Below, one piece after another: positions 33,207-42,690 of a stretch of DNA of 63,579 bases (the first letter of the stretch is position 1; every line of letters begins with the position of its first letter). The translations under genes were made by a program, and so were the position numbers. The notes below the pieces were generated by a model. The model did no database searches. It saw nothing but the letters and a program-made list of their open reading frames with translations, and had not been told where the DNA came from. The DNA lies in the NCBI GenBank assembly GCA_902774115.1, contig CACYHH010000003.1, forward strand, positions 1 through 63,579, in the 5' to 3' direction. Source of the DNA: an uncultured Spirochaetales bacterium. GTDB taxonomy: Bacteria > UBP6 > UBA1177.

Positions 33207-34319
33207 TTATTTGGTCGAAGCTGTCATTTCAGCTTTTCTTCTTTTTTCGGCTTTAGCCATGAACCAGATTGCGAGGAAGATGAATCCGAGCGATACCCAA
33301 TCGATGAGAGCCGGATATTTTCCGCCGAAAACAGCTGCGAAAATTACTGTCGAAAGAGTTCCTGCGATGAGCGATGTCAGACGGTTTGCAAGGTTTGCGA
33401 AAGTCGCCGTTCTTCCTTTGAACATGAAGATGAAAACAGAGAAGAAAGCGTTGATTCCGTAAGCCGTGCCTACAAGTCCTGCCCAGATTGCCCAGTCCCA
33501 GTTCGTGTTGAAGAACGCTTTCGAGAACGGATCGATTCTCGGACCTGTTACGCCGAATTTTCCTGCCGCGATGAGAACGCAGATCGTTACAAGCGCCATC
33601 GTGGTGAAGGAAGCGATCTGTTCTATTGCGAAAAATGCCTTGTTGTTGTCCTTCTTTGCCGCTTTTTCTTCAACAGGACGGGTATTTTTGTAGTAGTTCA
33701 TGATGTAGATCCTGAACATATAAGCCAGAATGTAGCTTAAGAAAATAACCATGAACGGAATTGAGGAGAACGGGCTTTCCTTGCCGTCGCTGCCGCCGGT
33801 GAAAGCCTTGATGAGAACTGCGAAAAGTGCGATGCACATCGCGATATTTTCTTCCATGAAGACTTTTTTCTTCAGAATTCCCTGTTTGATCTGTATTGCA
33901 TCAACTATCCTGCCGATGATGATGACCGAACCGCGCATGATAATCATTGCGACCATGACTGAAATGTGGTCGAAAGTGTAGAGCAGGGTTGTCGTCGGAA
34001 CTACGACAGCTGTGCAGATACCCGAAAAAACGATGTAAGGCAGTTCACTTGGCATCGTTATGCCGCAGACTGTGATTTTTCTTACAGAATCAAGGCGGTA
34101 CCAGCGCAGGATGAGGACTATCGCCGTGACGAGAACAGTCGAAGCAAGAGTGCTGTAGAAAAGGTATTCCATGCCGGGAAGTCCGGGAAATCCATCTCCC
34201 GTTTTGAGGAAGAATTTAACTCCGACACCGGTTATGATGTAGAAAAAGAAGTAGCAGAAGCAAAGCTGCAGGAGCCTTGAAGTCGATCCTGAATTGTTGT
34301 CTGACAATTTGTTCTCCAT
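33207..34319 (-). CDS. multipass membrane protein, EamA/DMT-like
   Basis: A 370-residue integral membrane protein with about ten hydrophobic segments (CFCYFFFYIITGVGVKFFL, YIVFSGICTAVVVPTTTLLY, VSLGFIFLAIWFMAKAEKR among them). It has a polar loop of about 25 residues in the middle (RPVEEKAAKKDNNKAFFA) that would separate two halves. The layout of two five-helix halves, with FDHISVMVAMIIMRGSVIII resembling the fourth-fifth helix phrase of EamA domains, suggests the drug/metabolite transporter superfamily. No substrate can be proposed. It follows the stalk lipoprotein gene by 27 bp on the same strand. Confidence 0.5.
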   Translation of the reverse strand: MENKLSDNNSGSTSRLLQLCFCYFFFYIITGVGVKFFLKTGDGFPGLPGMEYLFYSTLASTVLVTAIVLILRWYRLDSVRKITVCGITMPSELPYIVFSGICTAVVVPTTTLLYTFDHISVMVAMIIMRGSVIIIGRIVDAIQIKQGILKKKVFMEENIAMCIALFAVLIKAFTGGSDGKESPFSSIPFMVIFLSYILAYMFRIYIMNYYKNTRPVEEKAAKKDNNKAFFAIEQIASFTTMALVTICVLIAAGKFGVTGPRIDPFSKAFFNTNWDWAIWAGLVGTAYGINAFFSVFIFMFKGRTATFANLANRLTSLIAGTLSTVIFAAVFGGKYPALIDWVSLGFIFLAIWFMAKAEKRRKAEMTASTK

Positions 34320-34346
34320 TTTAATGTAAGTTATTGTTAATATTGG

Positions 34347-35540
34347 TTATTTAGGCTGGCAGGCTACAACGTCGGTGCTTGTTATGTCTCCGTTGTACAT
34401 CGGTGCGTTTTTGTAGCTGTAAAGGTCAACTTCGCCTTTTACGGTTATTGTTCCGGCTCCTATCGAATAGGTTTCTGCAAGTGCTGTTCCGTCAATTTCG
34501 AGATAACCGTAACCGAAAGCATGGTAGCAGATGGATGTGCTTGAGACAGGTTCGTAAACATCCATTTCTATCTTGCTTTTAGAATCGACCCCTACCAGAT
34601 AAGTTCCAGGGGCTGTGGCTTCGATAATAAGTCCGACATAAGGTGTCTTGTTTTCTTCACTGGAATCATATCCCTGATTCAGCACAAGATATTTGCCGTT
34701 TGTACTCACTTCAGCATACGAAAACGTAGCATTTGAAGTTGCGTCGGGAATGTTTCCGTTCGAACCGAAAATGCCGTTTACGAAAGTACCAATGAAAGTG
34801 CCTTGAGAAAAAGAAGTCGTTGCCGGATCGTTAATGTATGAGAACGAACCGTTTATAACAGCGTGTCCGTAAGGTAAGGCATAACTTTCGTCACCGGGTG
34901 TGCCGCATTTCAGACGAAGTTCAAGGCATTTTTTCAAATCCTCGAGTTCCGTATAAGTCATACACTTCTGATTTGCTTCGTCATAATCATTCTGCGCTTC
35001 GTCTGTTCCTCTGTTGTAACATTCGGTTCTGCAGCTGCTTGTATCGCAGTCTTTACGGCATTTGGCTATATCTGTGCATGTTTCCAGATCTTTAACAACA
35101 GGTTCGGTATCGTTATCATTTTCGGGTTCCGTATCATCATTGACAGGTTCGTTGTCCTCAGGCTCGTTGTCGTTAGTTTCAGGTTCTGTCGGTTCGGTTT
35201 CAGCCGGTTCGTTGTCTTCCGGTTCCTGCTCTGTCGGTTCGGTTTCGGTAGGTTCGCTGGTCGGTTCTGTCGGTTCAGTGGTATTTCCGCTGTCGGTGCA
35301 GCTGTATGAGCCGCCTGCAGTCAGTCTGCAATATTGCCCGAAACTGAGGTTGCAGCTCTTTTTCGTCTGCCATGAAAGATCGCGGCATATCAGAATCTGC
35401 GAATTGTCATCCGAGCAGATTTCCTCGCCTTCGACATCACAGGATTTTCCGAGAGCGTTTGCTATTTCATCTTCTCCGGCGCAGGAGGCGATAAAAAATA
35501 CGGCGGAAACCATAAATGCGGCAAATAAAACTTTTTTCAT
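34347..35540 (-). CDS. lipoprotein with Cys-rich head, Glu/Pro/Thr stalk and beta-rich C-terminal domain
   Basis: A predicted outer-membrane lipoprotein of 397 residues with lipobox FFIASCAG. A small Cys-rich unit (ALGKSCDVEGEEICSDD, LSFGQYCRLTAGGSYSC) is followed by a repetitive EPTEPTSEPTETEPTEQEPE stalk to about residue 160. Next comes a helical Cys-rich unit (CTDIAKCRKDCDTSSCRTEC) and a C-terminal beta-rich domain with SYINDPATTSFSQGTFIGTF and VGLIIEATAPGTYLVGVD. I do not recognise the last domain. ATG 35540 is chosen because GGAGAG lies 7 nt upstream and the lipoprotein signal starts there; an upstream ATG at 35609 would add a non-signal extension. It diverges from gap. Confidence 0.75.
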   Translation of the reverse strand: MKKVLFAAFMVSAVFFIASCAGEDEIANALGKSCDVEGEEICSDDNSQILICRDLSWQTKKSCNLSFGQYCRLTAGGSYSCTDSGNTTEPTEPTSEPTETEPTEQEPEDNEPAETEPTEPETNDNEPEDNEPVNDDTEPENDNDTEPVVKDLETCTDIAKCRKDCDTSSCRTECYNRGTDEAQNDYDEANQKCMTYTELEDLKKCLELRLKCGTPGDESYALPYGHAVINGSFSYINDPATTSFSQGTFIGTFVNGIFGSNGNIPDATSNATFSYAEVSTNGKYLVLNQGYDSSEENKTPYVGLIIEATAPGTYLVGVDSKSKIEMDVYEPVSSTSICYHAFGYGYLEIDGTALAETYSIGAGTITVKGEVDLYSYKNAPMYNGDITSTDVVACQPK

Positions 35541-35574
35541 TAGACTCTCCAAAAAACTAACCATAAACCTTTTA

Positions 35575-35603
35575 ATAATACTCAAAAAGTGCTTTATTGT
35601 CAA
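35575..35603 (-). promoter_or_regulatory. sigma70-like promoter for the 34.3-35.5 kb lipoprotein
   Basis: On the minus strand TTGACA (35603-35598), 17 bp, TATTAT (35580-35575), 35 bp before the ATG. This is one of the closest matches to consensus in the window and lies upstream of the shorter start, supporting it. Confidence 0.6.
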
Positions 35604-35637
35604 ACACAACTGTCTTACGCATTATTTACGATTAAAT

Positions 35638-35665
35638 TTGCAAAATGTTTGAAGATTCCTAAAAT
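35638..35665 (+). promoter_or_regulatory. sigma70-like promoter for gap
   Basis: TTGCAA (35638-35643), 16 bp, TAAAAT (35660-35665). It lies 43 bp before the gap start, back to back with the lipoprotein promoter. The GC-rich discriminator seen elsewhere is absent (ATTGTG). Confidence 0.45.
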
Positions 35666-35707
35666 ATTGTGTTTTTGATTTTTACCAATTCATTTTAGGA
35701 GGTCGTT

Positions 35708-36922
35708 ATGATTGACATCAACTGCAAGGCTACAATCGGTATCAACGGATTCGGCAGAATCGGAAAACTTACTCTTTGGAACATGCTTCTGAAGGATGAT
35801 TTCGACAGAATAGTTATCAACCTCGGACGTGAAGTCGGCAAATCGCTTACAGATCTTGTTGATTATGCGATTTACGATTCGACTTACGGCACTCTTCACA
35901 ATTTCCTTTTCGGTTTCGGCAGCACGAAAGAGCCCGAAATCGAGATAACCGACGAGGCAAACGGCGAAGTCAGCTTCTACGGCAAAAAGGTCAAATTTCT
36001 GAGAAGCGAAAGAAATCCCGAAAAGATCCCGTGGGGTCAGGAAGGGGCAAGAGTCGTCATCGACACGACCGGAAAATTTGTAGATCCGAGCGATGAATCT
36101 TCACCGAACGGTTCTCTCAGAGGCCACATCGCAGGCGGTGCGAGAAAAGTAATACTTTCGGCTCCCTTCAAACTCAAAGGAAAATCGAAAACCCTTCCGG
36201 AAGACGCAGTTATGATGGTTTACGGCGTCAACCACAGAAATTTCGATCCGATGAACCACCACATAATTTCTGCTGCATCCTGCACGACAACGGCACTTGC
36301 GCACATGATGAAACCTCTTCTCGATCACGAGGAGACTTCGGCAATTCTCACCGCAAGCATGTCTACGATCCACTCGATGACCAATTCGCAGAACGTTCTT
36401 GACGCAGTTCCCAAAAGCGGAACGAGCGATCTCCGCAAAAACAGAGCGGCAGGATACAACATCATCCTTTCGACGACAGGTGCCGCAAAGGCTCTTGAAT
36501 ACATTCTTCCGGTGATGAAAAACATCGGTTTCATGGCTGATTCAGTCCGTGTTCCGGTTCAGACGGTATCTCTCATCAACCTCAACCTCACATTCCACAC
36601 GCCGCTTGACAAGGACGGTTTCCCGAAGATCAACCGCGATTTCATAAACAATGTTTACCGTGAAGCCGCTGCAGGAATGCAGAAGGATCTGCTCTATCTT
36701 TCGGAAAGGCAGAACGTTTCGAGCGACCTCAAAGGACAGATGGCTGCATGCGTAATCGAAGGCAACGACACCCACACGAGAACCGGTTTCGTCGATATTC
36801 CGCCGCTCACGAACGTTCCTGTCACCCACGCCAAGATTTTCGGCTGGTACGACAACGAACTCGGCAGCTATGTAAACTGCCTGACAAAACTTGCAGTCTA
36901 TATTTCAAAAGCTATTGCATAA
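35708..36922 (+). CDS. glyceraldehyde-3-phosphate dehydrogenase, long divergent form
   Basis: Oxidises glyceraldehyde-3-phosphate to 1,3-bisphosphoglycerate with NAD(P). TIGINGFGRIGKLTLWNML is the Rossmann start. The catalytic Cys lies in ISAASCTTTALAHMMKPLL, and DAVPKSGTSDLRKNRAAGYN, then ILSTTGAAKAL, hold the phosphate-binding Arg/Thr sites. KIFGWYDNELGSYVNCL is the canonical C terminus. At 404 residues it is about 70 longer than usual, mostly through insertions in the N-terminal domain. SCTTT replaces the nearly universal SCTTN, and the catalytic His appears in STIHSMTNSQ. AGGAGG is close to the ATG. The MFS gene follows 45 bp downstream. The gene is glycolytic by default, but the deviations could mean altered cofactor or substrate use. 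Confidence 0.88.
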   Translation: MIDINCKATIGINGFGRIGKLTLWNMLLKDDFDRIVINLGREVGKSLTDLVDYAIYDSTYGTLHNFLFGFGSTKEPEIEITDEANGEVSFYGKKVKFLRSERNPEKIPWGQEGARVVIDTTGKFVDPSDESSPNGSLRGHIAGGARKVILSAPFKLKGKSKTLPEDAVMMVYGVNHRNFDPMNHHIISAASCTTTALAHMMKPLLDHEETSAILTASMSTIHSMTNSQNVLDAVPKSGTSDLRKNRAAGYNIILSTTGAAKALEYILPVMKNIGFMADSVRVPVQTVSLINLNLTFHTPLDKDGFPKINRDFINNVYREAAAGMQKDLLYLSERQNVSSDLKGQMAACVIEGNDTHTRTGFVDIPPLTNVPVTHAKIFGWYDNELGSYVNCLTKLAVYISKAIA

Positions 36923-36967
36923 GTTTAACATCTTTTCTTTTTTCAACTCCTTTTTCCGGAGGTAAAA

Positions 36968-38548
36968 ATGTCTTATATCGAATTCCCGAAGTGGATTCCT
37001 TATCTTCTCTGGTCGCTTGTCGCTGCGGCAGGGATTTACTTTATTTACATCGTCTATAACTACAAGCGCGGGCTCAAAACTTCTCCGCGTGAGATCTGGT
37101 TCGTTTCGATTTCGCAGATCATCGAATACACAGCATATTCCATTATGCTGATGACGCTCACCCTCTTTCTTTCGAGTGATCTCGGCTTAAGCGATGTTGC
37201 TGCCGGAAACTACATGGGAACCTGGAATTTAGCCTATACGCTCCTCATTTTCGGAGTAGGCTCGCTCGTTGACGCAGTAGGCATCAAGAAAGTACTTCTT
37301 ATCGGCACCATCCTTGCGATATTTTCGAGATTTTTCCTCTTTCTCACGACCAATTTCTGGGTCGTAACGCTTCTCGGCTTCGTTCCGCAGGCGGTTTCGG
37401 TCGCATTTATGAGCCCTGTCATTTCGGTAGCACTCAAAAGATACACGAAATCTGATACTTCGGCTCTCGGTTTCGCGATGTTCTACACCCTGATGAACGT
37501 CGGTTTCGCGATGGGCGGGCTCATTTTTGACGGCATTCGCGAAGTTTACGGCGAATACGGAAACATCGCTATCCCGCTTTTAGGCGAGATCTCGACTTAC
37601 CGCTTCATCCTTCTTGTTGCGTTTTTAATCAGCATTCCGACCCTTTTCTTCGTTGCGATAATCCGTGACAATATCGACCTCAACGACGAAGGCGAGCTTG
37701 TAAAGCACATCGAAAACGAGCGCGAAAAGAAGGAAGGAAACATGCTCGTTTCGATCTTCGATTCGATAAAAAATTCGTTTGCAGATGCCGGCAAAATCTT
37801 TGTGACAGTAGCAAAACAGAAGGCTTTCTGGAAATTCATGGCACTTCTTGCGATACTTTTGGGTGTAAACTATGTCTTCTACCACTTTCACTACACTTTC
37901 CCGAAATACGGAATCCGCGTTCTGGGTGAAGGGGCAAAGATAGGCAATATTTACGGCGTATTGAACCCCGTGATCGTTATTTTCTTTGTTCCGACAATAG
38001 CCTGGCTCACAAGAAAGTGGAGCGCCTACAAAATGATAACGATCGGCTCTCTGATCTCGGCCGCATCGGTATTTTTCGTTGTTCTGCCTGATGAATTCTA
38101 CGCTCCGATCGCAGATTCAGTTTTCGGCAGACTCATCTGGCAGAAGTGGCTCGCTCTTCCCGACGGCTCATCGCTTTCAACGATCGCGATCTGTCTCGGT
38201 CTCTGTTTCTTCGTCGTTCTTTTCACGATAGGCGAAGCCATCTGGTCGCCGAGGCTCATGGAATACACCGCAAAAATCGCGCCGAAAGGGCAGGAAGCAA
38301 GCTACCTCAGCCTTTCGCTTCTTCCCAAATTCATTTCGCAGCCTCTCGTTGCGTGGATGTCGGGAGCGCTTCTTTCAGCCTACACGCCTGCAACCGAAGT
38401 CGTGAACGAAGCAGGTGTGAAGACTCTTCAGGTCGGCGATATCTCTCATCACTACATGATCTGGATCTGGGTCGGCGCAGTCGCCGTCATCTCTCCGCTC
38501 GGAATGATCCTTTTCGGCAGATTCCTCAGAGGAAAGGAAGAGTCTTAG
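36968..38548 (+). CDS. major facilitator superfamily transporter
   Basis: A 526-residue integral membrane protein with about 12-14 hydrophobic segments. An extra N-terminal helix (YLLWSLVAAAGIYFIYIVY) precedes the MFS core. GSLVDAVGIKKVLLIGTILA holds the loop 2-3 signature G-x-L-x-D-x-x-G-x-[KR]. The six-helix halves are separated by a long charged loop (DNIDLNDEGELVKHIENERE). The second half carries a related GVLNPVIVIFFVPTIAWLTR. The overall layout resembles peptide/proton-type (POT-like) or uncharacterised MFS. A ribosome site CGGAGG lies 6 nt before the ATG. It probably shares a transcript with gap and converges with uppP 15 bp later. Confidence 0.8.
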   Translation: MSYIEFPKWIPYLLWSLVAAAGIYFIYIVYNYKRGLKTSPREIWFVSISQIIEYTAYSIMLMTLTLFLSSDLGLSDVAAGNYMGTWNLAYTLLIFGVGSLVDAVGIKKVLLIGTILAIFSRFFLFLTTNFWVVTLLGFVPQAVSVAFMSPVISVALKRYTKSDTSALGFAMFYTLMNVGFAMGGLIFDGIREVYGEYGNIAIPLLGEISTYRFILLVAFLISIPTLFFVAIIRDNIDLNDEGELVKHIENEREKKEGNMLVSIFDSIKNSFADAGKIFVTVAKQKAFWKFMALLAILLGVNYVFYHFHYTFPKYGIRVLGEGAKIGNIYGVLNPVIVIFFVPTIAWLTRKWSAYKMITIGSLISAASVFFVVLPDEFYAPIADSVFGRLIWQKWLALPDGSSLSTIAICLGLCFFVVLFTIGEAIWSPRLMEYTAKIAPKGQEASYLSLSLLPKFISQPLVAWMSGALLSAYTPATEVVNEAGVKTLQVGDISHHYMIWIWVGAVAVISPLGMILFGRFLRGKEES

Positions 38549-38563
38549 TTAGAAAAATTCACT

Positions 38564-39340
38564 TTATACCACAAACGGCACGATTGCCGAAAGGATGAAA
38601 AGGTATATCGCAAAAGGGTAAAGTATTGTTTTTTTCATCATAAAAACGAGAAGTTTGAGTGCGGCTAAACTTGCGATAAACGAGGTGACGAAGCCGACAA
38701 CCGAAGGAACCGGGTCGATCATGGCAAAACCGCCTTTCACAACTTCAAGGAGAAGCGCCCCTAAAATCGCGGGGATCGCCAGCATGAAAGAGAACTCTAC
38801 CGCGTCTGCTGCCGGGATCTTTCTGAAAAGGGCGCCCGTTATCGTCGAGCCTGAGCGCGAAACGCCGGGAAGGACCGCTATTCCCTGGAAAAATCCGATG
38901 AAAAGGGCGTCTTTAAGCGTTATTTCTTTGTCGGTAACAGCCTTTTTGAAGAAAGACTGTGCGATAAGAAGCAGAATTGCCGTAAATGCAAAAGCAACCG
39001 TGAGATAAACAGGCTCTTCCTTGATCGATTTCATCATCGGTTTCGTCACGAAAAGCATCGCGGTAGTCACGATCGTCGCCGCAAGGATCATAAGAACATA
39101 CTTGTGCGACTTGTTGAATTTGAATGACACGCACTCTTTAGCAAGATTGAATAGTTTCTTTCTGAAAAAAATGAAGACTGCAAGAAGCGACGCCACATGC
39201 AGCAGAATGTCGTAAAGAAGCGGCACATCCTTGTGTCCGAGCAGTTTTTCAACGAGAACCAGGTGTCCCGAAGAGCTTACCGGCAGAAACTCCGTGAGCC
39301 CCTGCAGGATTCCAAGAATAATTGAATCAATAATTGTCAT
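38564..39340 (-). CDS. uppP: undecaprenyl-diphosphatase UppP/BacA
   Basis: Dephosphorylates undecaprenyl diphosphate so the carrier lipid can be reused in cell-wall synthesis. The 258-residue membrane protein has the family motifs GLTEFLPVSSSGHLVL near the N terminus and LPGVSRSGSTITGAL about residue 160, with seven or eight hydrophobic segments. The length is normal. It is the last gene of a seven-gene minus-strand unit beginning with the phosphatase at 46439, 2 bp after mpl, which fits a shared cell-envelope role. Confidence 0.95.
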   Translation of the reverse strand: MTIIDSIILGILQGLTEFLPVSSSGHLVLVEKLLGHKDVPLLYDILLHVASLLAVFIFFRKKLFNLAKECVSFKFNKSHKYVLMILAATIVTTAMLFVTKPMMKSIKEEPVYLTVAFAFTAILLLIAQSFFKKAVTDKEITLKDALFIGFFQGIAVLPGVSRSGSTITGALFRKIPAADAVEFSFMLAIPAILGALLLEVVKGGFAMIDPVPSVVGFVTSFIASLAALKLLVFMMKKTILYPFAIYLFILSAIVPFVV

Positions 39341-39342
39341 TT

Positions 39343-40773
39343 TTATCCCTTTTTATCAAAAAAGTCCGCGATTTTGCCGAAAAATCCGTCGAATCCGGAG
39401 TTCGACATGATGACTGTTACGGTGTTTTCACCGCTGTTTGTCTTTACCCAGTTGACGGTGTCGTTTATGTCTTTGAGATAAACCGCTTTATCAGGGGTTT
39501 CTGCGTTGATCGTTGCGACTACGCGTTCCGGTTCGAACCTGTTTTCCGGCGGGAACTTGAATGCTTTCGGCGGGAAGCCGACAACGACTTTGTCCGCTTT
39601 TTTGAAGATCTCGGTATACTGTTTTTCAAAGACGTTCTGGCCGTTGGAATTTGTCGCGGGGTCGAAAACGACGTTTATCTTCTTTTCCGGGAAGAAGTCG
39701 ATGAACGATTCAAGCGTGAGTTTTACAGCTGTCGGATGGTGCGCGAAATCGCTGTAAATAAGGCCGCCGTTTATCGAACCCAAGTATTCCTGACGGCGTT
39801 TGATGCCTTTCAAAGTCTTTATGGTTTCAAGTATTTTTGCGTCTTTGAGGTCGAATCCTTCGCATTTGAGGAAGGAGACGAGCGCGCCTAAATTCATCAG
39901 GTTCTGCATTCCGAAAAGGGGAGTTTCAAAGAAATATTTTTCGCCGTTTTTTAATGTTGCCGAGAAGTACATCAGTTTGCCGTGTCTTTCCTCGAATTTG
40001 ACGAATAGATCGGCCGATTTGTCCGAAATGGAGTAGGTGAAAAGTTTCTCAGCCGGAATAAATTCGCGCAGTCTTAAATTGTGGTCGAAATCAAGGGAAA
40101 GAATGACTCTTTTCTTAGTTATTTCAACAAGTTTCTTGAAGTTTTTGAAGATCGACTCAACTGAATCGTAAATATCGGCGTGGTCGAATTCTATCGAAGT
40201 CACGATTGTTGTTTCAGGCTTGTAGTGGAGGAATTTCGGCCCTTTGTCGAAAAACGCGGTATCGTATTCGTCGCCTTCGATCACAAAATAGCCTGCACCT
40301 TCGCTGAAAGCCGCGTTCGTGCCCGAAAATTCAGGGATGCCGCCTATCATATACGACGGATTTCTGCCGATACCGGCAAGAACTTCGCTGAAAACGGTCG
40401 TTGTCGTGGTTTTTCCGTGGGTTCCCGAAATTACGACAGGCGATTTGCCGTCAAGAAGGAAATCTTCCATGAGGGAAGGCATCGAGTAGTAGGGGATCCC
40501 GCATTTAAGAATGAAGGCGGCCTCTTCCGATTTTCCGTTGAGGGCGTTTCCGACAACGATGAGGTCAGGCTTTTCCTCTTTGACTAAGTCGTAGAATTTC
40601 TCCATTCCGTAGCAAGGGATCTTCTCTTCTTCAAGTTTCGTGCTTACCGGCGGATAGTATTCAAGGTCGGTGCCGATAACAGTTGCTCCGGCGCGTTTGC
40701 AGATGATGGCGAGCGAACTTACACCTGTTCCGCATATCCTGGCAAATAAAACCTTTTTTCCTTTGAGTTCCAT
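39343..40773 (-). CDS. mpl: UDP-N-acetylmuramate:L-Ala-gamma-D-Glu-mDAP ligase
   Basis: A Mur-ligase-fold enzyme that attaches recycled murein tripeptide to UDP-MurNAc. The 476-residue protein starts with KVLFARICGTGVSSLAIICK (UDP-MurNAc-binding Rossmann). It has the ATP P-loop SGTHGKTTTTTVF, IEGDEYDTAFFDKGPK, the Mpl-like TSIEFDHADIY and FAHHPTAVKLTLE. VMSNSGFDG near the C terminus is typical of Mpl and not of MurC. Its presence implies meso-DAP peptidoglycan and cell-wall recycling. It lies between the EGF-like lipoprotein and uppP. Confidence 0.92.
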   Translation of the reverse strand: MELKGKKVLFARICGTGVSSLAIICKRAGATVIGTDLEYYPPVSTKLEEEKIPCYGMEKFYDLVKEEKPDLIVVGNALNGKSEEAAFILKCGIPYYSMPSLMEDFLLDGKSPVVISGTHGKTTTTTVFSEVLAGIGRNPSYMIGGIPEFSGTNAAFSEGAGYFVIEGDEYDTAFFDKGPKFLHYKPETTIVTSIEFDHADIYDSVESIFKNFKKLVEITKKRVILSLDFDHNLRLREFIPAEKLFTYSISDKSADLFVKFEERHGKLMYFSATLKNGEKYFFETPLFGMQNLMNLGALVSFLKCEGFDLKDAKILETIKTLKGIKRRQEYLGSINGGLIYSDFAHHPTAVKLTLESFIDFFPEKKINVVFDPATNSNGQNVFEKQYTEIFKKADKVVVGFPPKAFKFPPENRFEPERVVATINAETPDKAVYLKDINDTVNWVKTNSGENTVTVIMSNSGFDGFFGKIADFFDKKG

Positions 40774-40794
40774 GATTCCTCCTATTTTAAAAAA

Positions 40795-42690
40795 TTATTC
40801 GCACGGTATTCTTGAGCATGTTCCGCTTTCGGAACTGTCGGATGACGGTTTGCAGGTGTAATTCGACGGACAGTCTGACGGTTTCGAGCACTCCTTTCTG
40901 CCGCAGTAACTGCCTAAAGTGCTTGTTCTGCAGATCATGCCTTCGCTGCACTCTTCGTTAGCGGTACAGCTTCTCATGCAGTAACCCGAAGTTCCTGCTT
41001 TAACGCATACGACCGATTCATCTGTATTTGCGCCGGGGCAATCCGATGTGTAAGAGCAGCCGTGGCACTGACCCGACGGAAGGCTGGGTGAGGTACATGT
41101 CAAAGACCCGCCGCAGTCTGAATTTTCTGCACAGAAGAATGTCGGGTCATTCGTGTTAGTGCAGTATTTGCCTTTGCATACAAAGCCAGTCGGGCATGCT
41201 TGAATTTTAGGAACGCATGTTCCGTTCTGTTCAACTGTTCCGTCGTCGCAGACGCAGGTCGGAACGCCGAGTTTTATTTCGCATTTTGTTCTGTTCGTAT
41301 CTTTGCACGGATTGGGCGAGCAGCTTGAAATGCACTCTCCGTTTATGCAGGCTTCATTTGCATTCGGGCAGGTTCCGTGCAGATTTGAGAAAGAGCATGC
41401 GGTTTCATGGCAGACCAGTCTCTGGCACATACCGTCATTGTCGCCGGTTGAGCCGATGCATACCGTTCCTCCAAAGCAGTCTTCGTCAGTCGAACATTTT
41501 TTCTGACCGCAGTAACCGTTTGAATAGCACTTCCCGTAAGGACAGTCGTTGTCGCTGTCGCACATTAGAGAGCAGGTACCGTAACCATTACACTGCGAGT
41601 TCCCCGGGCAGTCGCTTGCCTGCTGGCAGTTTGCACAGATTCCTCCGGCCGCATTTGCTGTACATGTTGCGTTTCCGCCGAATTCGCGGCAGTCACTGTC
41701 TTTTATGCACTGTTCGTTGCTGAGATCATTCGGAAGGCAGTATCCGCCGAGGCACTGCATGCTGTTCGGACAAACCTCCTGAATTGTCTCTTTGCATTTT
41801 CCCTCTGCATCTTCCTCGTAGTATGTATTGCAGGCGCAGTGGTAACCCGCTTCGCTGTTATCCGGAACACAAGTGTTTTTGTTAAGTCCGGGATTGTGAG
41901 CCTGGCTGCACGGTTTTGTCTTGCAGGGGTTGTTTGCGCTCATAACGCATTCGTCGCCGGACATTTCGTAACCGGTGCTGCATTTGCAGGTCCCGTTTAC
42001 ATTAGTCGAATTCTGCGGGCAGCACTTTCCGTTGCTCATCTGAAGCGGAGAGTTACACTGGCAGAAGGCTTCGTCGTTTTTTGTGGTGCATGTGCTGTTT
42101 TCAGGGCATGTATATCCTGCGCAGCGGTCTTTTATGCAGGTTCCCTGCTGGCAGATATAGTCTCCTTTGCAGTAGCCGTTGAGACCTTCGATCGTATTTT
42201 CGGTGCACGCAGCCACGCATTTCCCCGGTTCTTCTTCAGGCTCGGTGTAGTAAGTGTCGCACTGGCATTTTCCGTTTTTATTTGATGAGTGAGCCTGACA
42301 GCAGAGGTCTCCGTCGGAATAGTAGGATGGATCGCATACGCATGAGTAAGCGGTTCCTTCGTTTTCGGGCATGCATCTTGATTTGTGCGCGGCGCGGTTT
42401 TCTTCGGTGTCGCACGGATTCGGCGAGCAGATCCCGCCTTCAGCCGTATCGGAATCGTCTTTTTCGGTATCGCTGTCATCCGCAGTATCGCCGTCGGTTA
42501 CGGCTTCCTGAGTGTCAGAATCATCCTTTTTGTCCGTGTCGGGGACATCGGCAGCGTCCGAATCGTACGTTGTATCGGCATCGGTTTCACCAATTTGGTC
42601 AGAATCATCTTTTTCCTTTTTACCTGAACTTCCGCATGAACATACAAAGCAGAAAAGCATTGCGAGAAGTAGAAGAGAGAATTTTTTCAT
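40795..42690 (-). CDS. Cys-rich EGF-like lipoprotein with acidic stalk
   Basis: A 631-residue lipoprotein (lipobox FVCSCGSS) with an Asp-rich stalk at residues about 25-85 and then about 540 residues of Cys-rich modules. These include EGF-like units (NPCDTEENRAAHKSRCMP, AYSCVCDPSYYSDGDLC) and shorter C-x-x-D-x-D-C units (CSTDEDCFGGTVC, CDSDNDCPYGKC) common in myxobacterial secreted proteins. The high, regular Cys content predicts a disulphide-bonded surface fibre. Its ATG overlaps the glmM stop by one base, with GGAGG within glmM, so it is embedded in the cell-wall gene unit. The ligand or partner is unknown. Confidence 0.82.
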   Translation of the reverse strand: MKKFSLLLLAMLFCFVCSCGSSGKKEKDDSDQIGETDADTTYDSDAADVPDTDKKDDSDTQEAVTDGDTADDSDTEKDDSDTAEGGICSPNPCDTEENRAAHKSRCMPENEGTAYSCVCDPSYYSDGDLCCQAHSSNKNGKCQCDTYYTEPEEEPGKCVAACTENTIEGLNGYCKGDYICQQGTCIKDRCAGYTCPENSTCTTKNDEAFCQCNSPLQMSNGKCCPQNSTNVNGTCKCSTGYEMSGDECVMSANNPCKTKPCSQAHNPGLNKNTCVPDNSEAGYHCACNTYYEEDAEGKCKETIQEVCPNSMQCLGGYCLPNDLSNEQCIKDSDCREFGGNATCTANAAGGICANCQQASDCPGNSQCNGYGTCSLMCDSDNDCPYGKCYSNGYCGQKKCSTDEDCFGGTVCIGSTGDNDGMCQRLVCHETACSFSNLHGTCPNANEACINGECISSCSPNPCKDTNRTKCEIKLGVPTCVCDDGTVEQNGTCVPKIQACPTGFVCKGKYCTNTNDPTFFCAENSDCGGSLTCTSPSLPSGQCHGCSYTSDCPGANTDESVVCVKAGTSGYCMRSCTANEECSEGMICRTSTLGSYCGRKECSKPSDCPSNYTCKPSSDSSESGTCSRIPCE

